Origin: Rhizobium sp. SG_E_25_P2
GTDB lineage: Bacteria > Pseudomonadota > Alphaproteobacteria > Rhizobiales > Rhizobiaceae
Length of the DNA: 64,000 nt
Reading direction: 5' to 3'
Assembly: GCF_029892285.1 (NCBI RefSeq)
Contig: NZ_JARXVM010000023.1
Span: forward strand, 28,098 to 92,097
Position 1 is the stretch's first letter. Every line of letters begins with the position of its first letter. Position numbers and translations under genes: made by a program. The notes under the pieces were generated by a model. The model worked only from the letters and a program-made list of their open reading frames with translations. It was not told where the DNA came from and did not search any database. Shown here in pieces: positions 37,361-44,411 of this stretch.

Positions 37361-37789
37361 ATGGCGAGTATAGACCAGACCGATATTTGGCGGGACGCTT
37401 ATGCGCCGTCGCTGGAAGCGATAGAACAATTGGCGCGCGAGGCCTATGGGCAGTTGCCCGACGATTTTCGCGCGCTCTGTCAGGACCTCATTATCCAGAT
37501 CGCGGATTTTCCCTCCGACGACATTTTCGAGGATATGGCGCTGGAAACCCCGTTCGACCTGCTTGGCCTGTTCGAAGGTCGCGGCGTCACCGAACGCTTT
37601 TCCGTTGAAAACGGCGAATTGCCCAATCGCGTCACGCTGTATCGCCGGCCGATCCTCGATTACTGGGCCGAGAACGAGGAGACGCTGGGTGATATTATCA
37701 CCCATGTGCTGATCCATGAGATCGGCCATCACTTCGGCCTGTCCGACGAGGATATCGAGGATATCGAGGCCTCCGTCTCGGCGGCCTGA
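37361..37789 (+). CDS. Zincin-like metallopeptidase family protein (DUF1025)
   Basis: 142 residues ending in a zincin motif, HEIGHHFGLSDEDIEDIE, with His119-Glu120 and His123 as zinc and catalytic residues. The small single-domain size and acidic tail match the DUF1025/PF06262 family. No signal peptide, so cytoplasmic. ATG 37361 follows AGGAG; a GTG six bases upstream is less likely. Its stop TGA directly abuts the TCA (reverse stop) of the convergent LysR gene with no base between. Confidence 0.85.
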   Translation: MASIDQTDIWRDAYAPSLEAIEQLAREAYGQLPDDFRALCQDLIIQIADFPSDDIFEDMALETPFDLLGLFEGRGVTERFSVENGELPNRVTLYRRPILDYWAENEETLGDIITHVLIHEIGHHFGLSDEDIEDIEASVSAA

Positions 37790-38686
37790 TCAGGGCTCGG
37801 CGCATTTGGCCGCATAGGCCTTGAGCTCACCTTGCAGAAAATCCAGCGCACGGCGAATGCGCCGGTTGGTCTTCAGTTCCTGATGCGCCGCCAGCCAGAG
37901 CGGCAGGCGCGGAATCGGCAGATCGGTAAGCAGTCGCCGGAGATCGGCGTCGCGGGCGGCGATCGCCAGTTGCGCAAAGCCGATGCCGCCGCCCGCCCGC
38001 ACCAGTTCCCATTGCGCCACTTCGTCATCGGTGCGGAAGCCGAAATCGATCCTGCTCATCGTCAGACCGAATTGCTCCATGGCGTCGAGAATGCGGGTGA
38101 CGCGGTCATAACCGATCAGATCATGCTCTGCGTACTCCCTGAGCGACGCAGGCGCGCCGCGCCGGGCGAGATAGTCGCGATGGGCGAAGCAGCCCAGCGC
38201 GAGATCGCCGATCTTCTGGACGATCAGGTCGTTCTGCGTCGGCCGCGCCATACGGATGGCGATATCGGCGTCGCGGGCGAGCAGATTGGCGATGGCGTTG
38301 TCGGACACGAGTTCGATTTCCAGTCCCGGCTCCGCCTGTTTCAGACGCGCCAGCATCGGCGGCAGCACATAGGTCGCCATCACCTGGCTTGCGGTGATCC
38401 TGACAGGTCCGCTTACCCGGTCGCTTTGGCCCGCCGCCCGCAAAAGGAGATGATCGACGTCGCTGCGGATCGAGCGGGCGTCTTCGAGCAGCGCCATGCC
38501 CGCTTCGGTCAACCGCATGCCGGCGCGGCCGCGGCTGAACAATGTCAGCCCGAGCCGCCGTTCGAGTTCGTCAATATGCCGGCCGAGCGCGGGTTGGCTG
38601 ACGCCGATCCTGCGGGCCGCCGCAATCAGGCTGCCGCTTTCCGCCACGGTGACGAAGCTGCGAATGAGATTCCAATCGAGATCCAT
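37790..38686 (-). CDS. LysR-family transcriptional regulator
   Basis: 298 residues. HTH at about 5-62 (NLIRSFVTVAESGSLIAAAR, IGVSQPALGRHIDELERRLG), followed by the two-lobed effector domain (VRITASQVMATYVLPPMLAR). Divergent from an epimerase-like gene with 100 bases between, so it likely controls that gene. Inducer unknown. Confidence 0.9.
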   Translation of the reverse strand: MDLDWNLIRSFVTVAESGSLIAAARRIGVSQPALGRHIDELERRLGLTLFSRGRAGMRLTEAGMALLEDARSIRSDVDHLLLRAAGQSDRVSGPVRITASQVMATYVLPPMLARLKQAEPGLEIELVSDNAIANLLARDADIAIRMARPTQNDLIVQKIGDLALGCFAHRDYLARRGAPASLREYAEHDLIGYDRVTRILDAMEQFGLTMSRIDFGFRTDDEVAQWELVRAGGGIGFAQLAIAARDADLRRLLTDLPIPRLPLWLAAHQELKTNRRIRRALDFLQGELKAYAAKCAEP

Positions 38687-38704
38687 CTATTCACTTCCGA
38701 ATAG
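38687..38704. promoter_or_regulatory. Inverted repeat between LysR gene and epimerase gene
   Basis: CTATTC and GAATAG, 6-base arms with 6 bases between, directly upstream of the LysR start codon. A partial match to the LysR T-N11-A architecture; ACTATAGT follows at about 38707. Plausible autoregulatory operator. Confidence 0.45.
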
Positions 38705-38786
38705 AAACTATAGTCCTGTGTCGATTTATTATAACGCGACCGAGAGCTATCTTCCAGAAGTCATGCAGATTTCAGGAGAAAACATC

Positions 38787-39782
38787 ATGCGCATCGCCGT
38801 TCTCGGAGCCAATGGAAGAGTAGCCCATGCCGTAGCCCGCGCTTTTCTCGCGCATGGCCATCAGGTCATCGCGATCACCCGTTCGGGTCGTTGCAAGGGT
38901 CTGGTCGGCAAAGTTGATTATCGCTGCGCCGACGCGATGGTCGAGGGCGAGCTGATCGCCGCCACGCGCGGCGCCGACATTATCTTTAACGGCCTCAATC
39001 CGCTCTATCACCAATGGCCGATCTACGCCTTGCCGATGGCGCGCAATGTCATGGCGGCCGCCCGCGCCCATGGCGCGCGCCATCTGTTCATCGGCACTGT
39101 CTATAATTACGGCTATCGCATCCCGGTCGGCGCCGATGAAAAGACGCCTTTTGCGCCGGATACCGAACATGCGCGCATCCGCATCGCCATGGAAACTCTT
39201 TTCGCAGAGCAGGCCGAACGGTCCGGCGTCCAGACCGTCATCCTCCGCGCCGGCGATTTCTACGGCACGGTCGCCAAGGGCGCCTGGTTCGACCAGGCCA
39301 TGATCACCCGCATCCGCAAGGGCGTGCTGCTGTGGCCGGGCGAGATGGATATTGCCCACGCCTTCGCCTATCTGCCGGATCTCGCCGAAACCTTTGCGCG
39401 GCTGGGCGAGCGGATGGCGGAACTGCCCGCCTTCGAAACCTTCAATTTCGAGGGGAATACGCTCAGCGGCCATGCGTTTCACGCGCTCACGCAGCAGGCG
39501 CTCGGCCGACCCCTCACGTTCAAGCGCATGTCCTGGCTGCCGATGCGGCTTGCCGCGCCTTTCATGCCCGTCGTCAAGGCTCTGCTGACGATGACCTATC
39601 TCTGGCGGCAGCCGCATTCGCTCGACGACGCCAAGCTCCGGCGCTTCCTTGGCGCCATCCCCCGCACCGAGCCCGTCGACGCCATCCGCCAGGCGCTTGT
39701 CGATCAGGGCGTGACGGTGGCCGTAGATGCGAAAACGGCCCGCGTCAGCGAGCCGTCTCCTGTTCTTCAAGCCATGCGCTAG
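38787..39782 (+). CDS. NAD(P)-dependent epimerase/dehydratase-like protein
   Basis: 331 residues. N-terminal nucleotide loop AVLGANGRVAHAVARAF is an atypical GxxGxxG (NmrA/extended-SDR type). The usual YxxxK is not obvious, so catalysis as an epimerase is doubtful; it may be a redox sensor or reductase. ATG 38787 follows CAGGAGA; the ORF extends much further upstream across the divergent LysR gene but that is not coding. Controlled probably by the adjacent LysR protein. Confidence 0.8.
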   Translation: MRIAVLGANGRVAHAVARAFLAHGHQVIAITRSGRCKGLVGKVDYRCADAMVEGELIAATRGADIIFNGLNPLYHQWPIYALPMARNVMAAARAHGARHLFIGTVYNYGYRIPVGADEKTPFAPDTEHARIRIAMETLFAEQAERSGVQTVILRAGDFYGTVAKGAWFDQAMITRIRKGVLLWPGEMDIAHAFAYLPDLAETFARLGERMAELPAFETFNFEGNTLSGHAFHALTQQALGRPLTFKRMSWLPMRLAAPFMPVVKALLTMTYLWRQPHSLDDAKLRRFLGAIPRTEPVDAIRQALVDQGVTVAVDAKTARVSEPSPVLQAMR

Positions 39783-39806
39783 AACAAGTCCAGCGGAAAG
39801 AAGCGC

Positions 39807-40412
39807 TTACGCCCAGGGGCGCGAGGCGGCGGTCGACTTTTCGAATGCGTCGATCGAGGCGGCCTTTTCGAGCGTCAGGCCGATATCGTCGAGGCCGTTC
39901 AGCAGGCAATGCTTCTTGAAGGCGTCGATGTCGAAGGTGATGACGCCGCCATCGGGGCCGCGGATTTCCTGGGCGGCCAGATCGACCGTCAGCGTGGCGT
40001 TCGCGCCGCGCGAGGCGTCGTCGAGCAGTTTTTCCAGCTCTTCCGGCTTCACCACGATCGGCAGGATGCCGTTCTTGAAACAGTTATTGTAGAAAATGTC
40101 GGCGAAGCTGGTGGAGATCACGCAGCGGATACCGAAGTCGAGCAGCGCCCAGGGGGCGTGTTCACGCGAAGAGCCGCAGCCGAAATTGTCGCCGGCCACC
40201 AGGATCTCGGCCTTGCGATAGGCCGGCTTGTTCAGCACGAAATCGGGGTTTTCCGAACCGTCTTCCTTGAAGCGCGCTTCCGCAAACAGGCCCGAGCCCA
40301 GACCGGTGCGCTTGATGGTCTTCAGATAATCCTTGGGGATGATCATGTCCGTGTCGATATTGACGACGGGATAGGGGGCGGCAATGCCGGTCAGCGTGGT
40401 GAACTTGTCCAT
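39807..40412 (-). CDS. leuD: 3-isopropylmalate dehydratase small subunit
   Basis: 201 residues, full family length. Characteristic [15 protein letters not shown] and the swivel-domain core [16 protein letters not shown] are intact. With LeuC it isomerises isopropylmalate in leucine biosynthesis. leuC and leuB are not in the window. It is divergent from the following LysR gene. Confidence 0.95.
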   Translation of the reverse strand: MDKFTTLTGIAAPYPVVNIDTDMIIPKDYLKTIKRTGLGSGLFAEARFKEDGSENPDFVLNKPAYRKAEILVAGDNFGCGSSREHAPWALLDFGIRCVISTSFADIFYNNCFKNGILPIVVKPEELEKLLDDASRGANATLTVDLAAQEIRGPDGGVITFDIDAFKKHCLLNGLDDIGLTLEKAASIDAFEKSTAASRPWA

Positions 40413-40540
40413 GGGTCTGGCCTTCTGGCGATGGGTCTTCGTTTGGTTCAGCCCTCTAGCGCAGATCGCTTGGCTTTTGAAGGAAAATCTTGCAAACCGG
40501 TCCGAGGCCCGGCCGCATCCTGCCGGGCGGCGAGGCTGAG

Positions 40541-41419
40541 ATGATCGACAAGCTGCAATTTTTCCTGACGCTGGCGCGCGAACAGCATTTCGGTCGCGCC
40601 GCCGAGGACTGCGGCGTCACCCAGCCGACGCTGTCGGCGGCGATCCGCCAGTTGGAAGGCGAGCTCGGCGTCATGCTGGTCAATCGCGGCTCGCGCTATC
40701 AGGGGCTGACCCCCGAGGGCCAGCGGGTGCTGGAATGGGCGCGCCGCATCGTCGGCGACGCCCGCACCATGAAAGAGGAGATGCGCGCCGCCCGCTCGGG
40801 TCTGTCTGGCCATGTCAGGATTTCGGCCATCCCCACCGCGCTGTCGCTCATTCCCAGGCTCACAGGCCCGTTTCAGGAAAAGCATCCCGCCGTCACCTTC
40901 TCGGTTCAGTCGGCGACCTCGCTCAAGATCCTCAGCCAGCTCGACAATCTCGAAACCGATATCGGCATCACCTATCTCGACAACGAGCCGCTCGGACGGG
41001 TGGTCAGCGTGCCCTTGATCGAGGAGCGCTATCATCTGGTGATCTCGACACGCGCCCCCGAAGCGAGCCGCGCCAGCATCACCTGGCGAGAAGCGTCTGA
41101 CCTGCCGCTTTGCCTGCTGACTGCCGATATGCAGAACCGCCGCATCATCAACAAGCATCTGGGCGAAGCCGGCGCCAAGGTCGAGCCGAGACTCGAAACC
41201 AATTCGATGATCGTGTTGTTCACCCATGTGCTGACCGGCCAATGGGCCTCGATCATGCCGGCTGAAGCCGCGCGCTCCTTTGGTTTCGTCGATCAGGTGG
41301 CGATCATCCCGCTCACCGATCCCGAGCCCAGCCATCTCGTCGGGCTGGTGGCGCTGGAGCGGGACCCGAACACGCCGCTGGTCTCGGCGCTGATCAATGC
41401 GGCGCGGGGGCTGCGTTAG
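40541..41419 (+). CDS. LysR-family regulator, probable FdsR
   Basis: 292 residues from ATG 40541. HTH region [40 protein letters not shown] is typical; a TTG at 40490 with AGGAAAA upstream would add 17 residues. It is the nearest regulator gene to fdsGBA-fdhD-fdsD and has the same orientation, matching FdsR, the LysR regulator of the fds operon in Cupriavidus. A small antitoxin gene on the other strand lies between regulator and operon. Confidence 0.85.
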   Translation: MIDKLQFFLTLAREQHFGRAAEDCGVTQPTLSAAIRQLEGELGVMLVNRGSRYQGLTPEGQRVLEWARRIVGDARTMKEEMRAARSGLSGHVRISAIPTALSLIPRLTGPFQEKHPAVTFSVQSATSLKILSQLDNLETDIGITYLDNEPLGRVVSVPLIEERYHLVISTRAPEASRASITWREASDLPLCLLTADMQNRRIINKHLGEAGAKVEPRLETNSMIVLFTHVLTGQWASIMPAEAARSFGFVDQVAIIPLTDPEPSHLVGLVALERDPNTPLVSALINAARGLR

Positions 41420-41475
41420 GGAGCGTCGCGCATCATGATCGTCACTTGCTTCAGGGACGAACATGACGCGATATC

Positions 41476-41838
41476 TCACGGCTCCGACGTCTCCCTGTGC
41501 GCCGCCGCCCTGGTGTCCAAGCGCAAGCGGACATCATCTGGCGACAGGCCCCGTTCGGGGTTGCTTTTCATCTTGTCGTAAGTCGGCGCAACCAGTTCTT
41601 CGTTCTGAAGGTCATAGTGTTCGGGAACACGCTGACCAGCGATCTCGGCCATCTCATCGTCTGAAAGATCTTCGACGAGAATTGCGCGTCGATCTCGTCG
41701 TTTCAAACGATCATATTCGGCGCCCGAGATAAGCACCAGTCGGTCGCGTCCATCGGCCGTGATCGTTACCGGCTCGATGAGCGCTTTGTCCGAGATGGCG
41801 CCAAAATTCTCCACGAGATCCGCTGATGACACTTTCAT
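41476..41838 (-). CDS. Phd/YefM-like antitoxin, no toxin gene adjacent
   Basis: 120 residues. The N-terminal 60 match the Phd/YefM fold (MKVSSADLVENFGAISDKAL, VTITADGRDRLVLISGAEYD). The C-terminal half is longer than in typical antitoxins and acidic-to-basic mixed. ATG 41838 with AAGGAGAG upstream; the longer ORF start is not supported. The gene downstream on this strand would be the toxin, but there the fdsR-like gene runs the other way, so it is orphan here. Confidence 0.7.
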   Translation of the reverse strand: MKVSSADLVENFGAISDKALIEPVTITADGRDRLVLISGAEYDRLKRRDRRAILVEDLSDDEMAEIAGQRVPEHYDLQNEELVAPTYDKMKSNPERGLSPDDVRLRLDTRAAAHRETSEP

Positions 41839-41907
41839 GCTTCTCTCCTTTGGCTTCAGGAAATCAAAGTATGAGCCGTTTTCACACGCGCGCAATCATG
41901 CGGCCTT

Positions 41908-41924
41908 GATAGAAATTTCCTATC
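41908..41924. promoter_or_regulatory. LysR-type operator candidate upstream of fdsG
   Basis: GATAG-AAATTTC-CTATC, arms of five with seven central bases, i.e. ATAG-N7-CTAT, the classical OxyR-type LysR recognition pattern. It lies about 185 bases before the fdsG ATG, in the gap between the antitoxin and fdsG. Candidate binding site for the FdsR-like regulator. Confidence 0.5.
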
Positions 41925-42108
41925 GACCCACGAAAGCCGCTTATTGACCTCAAGCTGATATTTCGTCACCCTTGCCAACAAGCGAGCGCGTGGCCGACAG
42001 AGTTCCGGTCAGGCGGCCTGTGTTCCGCACAGGCTCGGTGAGAGGCGAGGAGGGGGCCCAATGGCTTTCGCCCGACCGGACGCGGCGATCTGAACCGGTG
42101 AGGACCGT

Positions 42109-42588
42109 ATGAATATCCATGTGAAGCCCGATGGCGCGGCCGAAGCCGCGCTCGAGATCGTGCATCGGCTGAAGGGGCTCGAGGGCCCGCTTCTGCCGAT
42201 CCTGCACGCCGTGCAGGAAGAATTCGGCTATGTGCCGGAGGACTGTCTGCCGGTCATCGCCCATGAGCTCAATCTGTCGCGCGCCGAGGTGCATGGCGTC
42301 GTCACCTTCTATCACGAATTCCGTCATCAGCCCGCCGGTCGCCATGTGCTGCGCCTCTGTCGGGCCGAGGCCTGCCAGTCGATGGGCGGGCGCGAGATCG
42401 CTGACCACGCCTGCGCGGAACTCGGCCTCGATTGGCACGAGACCACGGCTGACGGCAAGGTCACGCTGGAGCCGGTTTATTGTCTGGGGCTCTGTTCCAC
42501 CGCTCCCGCAGCACAGCTGGACGGGGAGCTTCACGGACGCCTGACCCGGGACGACGTGTCCGCCCTCATCAAGGAGATCAGGGCATGA
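42109..42588 (+). CDS. fdsG: NAD-dependent formate dehydrogenase gamma subunit FdsG
   Basis: 159 residues, NuoE-like thioredoxin fold. The 2Fe-2S ligands are Cys in LCRAEACQSMGG and CLGLCSTAPA. It passes electrons between the alpha subunit and the NAD-reducing FdsB. GGTGAGGA precedes the ATG; the stop overlaps the fdsB start by ATGA. A CCTGTG/CACAGG hairpin lies about 80 bases upstream. Confidence 0.93.
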   Translation: MNIHVKPDGAAEAALEIVHRLKGLEGPLLPILHAVQEEFGYVPEDCLPVIAHELNLSRAEVHGVVTFYHEFRHQPAGRHVLRLCRAEACQSMGGREIADHACAELGLDWHETTADGKVTLEPVYCLGLCSTAPAAQLDGELHGRLTRDDVSALIKEIRA

Positions 42589-44141
42589 CTGTCAAGATCT
42601 ACGTCCCCCGCGATTCCGCAGCTCTGGCGCTCGGCGCCGAAAAGGTCGCCAAGGCCTTCCATGCCGAAATCACTGCCCGCGGCCTCGACGCTGTGGTGGT
42701 CCGCAACGGCTCGCGCGGCCTGCACTGGCTGGAGCCGATGGTGGAAGTGGCGACTCCTGAGGGCCGCATCGCCTATGGTCCGGTGAAAGCGTCCGATGTC
42801 GCCGGCCTGCTCGACGCTGGCCTGATGACCCGGGCGGATCATCCGCTCTGTCATGGCCGCACCAAGGCCATTCCCTTCCTGAAAAACCAGACGCGGCTGA
42901 CCTTCGCCCGCTGCGGGATCATCGATCCGCTGTCGCTTGAGGATTACCGCGCCCATGCCGGCCTCGCCGGGCTCGAAAAGGCCGTCAAGCTCGATCCCGC
43001 TGACATCGTCCGCGAAGTCACCGAATCAGGCCTGCGCGGCCGCGGCGGCGCGGGTTTCCCGACAGGCATCAAGTGGAACACGGTCGCCCAGGCCCAAGCC
43101 GACCAGAAATATATCGTTTGCAACGCCGACGAAGGCGACAGCGGCACGTTTGCCGACCGCATGATCATGGAAGGCGACCCCTTCGTGCTGATCGAGGGCA
43201 TGGCGATCGCCGGCCTCGCGGTGGGCGCGACGCGCGGCTATATCTACACCCGCTCGGAATATCCCAACGCCATCCTGATTATGCGCGAAGCCATCGAGAT
43301 CGCCCGTGAAGCTGGCGTGCTCGGTCCCTCCGTGCTCGGTTCGGGCAAGGCCTTCGACATGGAAGTCCGCGTCGGCGCGGGCGCTTATGTCTGCGGCGAA
43401 GAGACGGCGTTGTTGAATTCGCTCGAAGGCAAGCGCGGCATTGTCCGCGCCAAGCCGCCGCTGCCGGCGCTGCAGGGTTTCCTCGGCCGTCCGACCGTGG
43501 TCAACAACGTCATCTCGCTCGCCTCCGTGCCGGTGATCCTCGATCGCGGCGCGGCCTTCTACAAGGATTTCGGCATGGGCCGCTCGCGCGGCACGATCCC
43601 GATCCAGATCGCCGGCAATGTCAAATATGGCGGCCTTTATGAGACTGCCTTCGGCCTGTCGCTCGGCGAAATCGTGCTGCATATCGCCGGCGGCACCGCC
43701 ACCGGCCGTCCGGTCAAGGCCGTGCAGGTCGGCGGCCCGCTGGGCGCCTATTTCCCCACCGATCTCTTCGACACGCTGTTCGATTACGAAGCCTTCGCGG
43801 CCAAGGACGGGCTGATCGGACACGCCGGCATCACCGTATTCGACGACACCGCCGACATGCTGGCCCAGGCCAAATTCGCCTTCGAATTCTGCGCCGTCGA
43901 ATCCTGCGGCAAATGCACCCCCTGCCGCATCGGCTCCACCCGCGGCGCCGAAGTGATCGACAAGATCCTGCAGGGCGTCGAAGTCGAAAAGAACATGGCG
44001 CTCATCAAGGATCTCTGCAACACGATGAAGTTCGGCTCGCTCTGCGCGCTCGGCGGCTTCACGCCCTATCCGGTGATGAGCGCGATCACGCATTTCCCCG
44101 AGGATTTCATTCCGGCCCCGATGCGGGAGGCGGCGGAATGA
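42585..44141 (+). CDS. fdsB: NAD-dependent formate dehydrogenase beta subunit FdsB
   Basis: 518 residues, an N-terminal thioredoxin-like part followed by a NuoF-like FMN/NAD domain (SGLRGRGGAGFPTGIKWNT, CNADEGDSGTFADR) and a C-terminal 4Fe-4S cluster CAVESCGKCTPCRIGSTRG. It is the diaphorase that reduces NAD. ATG 42585 couples it to fdsG. Its stop is followed by a 270-base insertion of REP-like repeats before fdsA. Confidence 0.93.
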   Translation: MTVKIYVPRDSAALALGAEKVAKAFHAEITARGLDAVVVRNGSRGLHWLEPMVEVATPEGRIAYGPVKASDVAGLLDAGLMTRADHPLCHGRTKAIPFLKNQTRLTFARCGIIDPLSLEDYRAHAGLAGLEKAVKLDPADIVREVTESGLRGRGGAGFPTGIKWNTVAQAQADQKYIVCNADEGDSGTFADRMIMEGDPFVLIEGMAIAGLAVGATRGYIYTRSEYPNAILIMREAIEIAREAGVLGPSVLGSGKAFDMEVRVGAGAYVCGEETALLNSLEGKRGIVRAKPPLPALQGFLGRPTVVNNVISLASVPVILDRGAAFYKDFGMGRSRGTIPIQIAGNVKYGGLYETAFGLSLGEIVLHIAGGTATGRPVKAVQVGGPLGAYFPTDLFDTLFDYEAFAAKDGLIGHAGITVFDDTADMLAQAKFAFEFCAVESCGKCTPCRIGSTRGAEVIDKILQGVEVEKNMALIKDLCNTMKFGSLCALGGFTPYPVMSAITHFPEDFIPAPMREAAE

Positions 44142-44171
44142 TGCGCGATAGCTTCCACACCCCGGGGAACA

Positions 44172-44355
44172 CCCCCCTCTGGCCTGCCGGCCATCTCCCC
44201 CTCAAGGGGGGAGATCGACCCGCGGTCAGCGCCTTGCCCAATGTCGCAGCGCAAAAGCGTGTGCGCGGTTTTGCGACGCTCATGATGGCCGGCGACGGTC
44301 GCTCCCTTCCAATCTCCCCCCTTGAGGGGGAGATGGCCGGCAGGCCAGAGGGGGG
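44172..44355. repeat. Perfect 44-base inverted repeat between fdsB and fdsA
   Basis: The left arm (44172-44215) and right arm (44312-44355) are exact reverse complements over 44 bases, with a 96-base spacer. Each arm also has its own palindromes (GGCCTGCCGGCC; ATCTCCCCC...GGGGGAGAT). This is a Hyphomicrobiales-type REP/RPE element pair sitting inside an operon. A related, less perfect pair is at 47320-47493. Neither arm is coding. Confidence 0.92.
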
Positions 44356-44411
44356 TAGCCCCTCGCTCCGGCGTCAAACTCATTTCCCGACCTTCATTCA
44401 GGAGGCCATCC

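Noticed and set aside
44172..44355. CRISPR array or insertion sequence
   Set aside because: Only two arms in inverted orientation, no direct repeat-spacer series, no transposase; a REP-like pair fits better.
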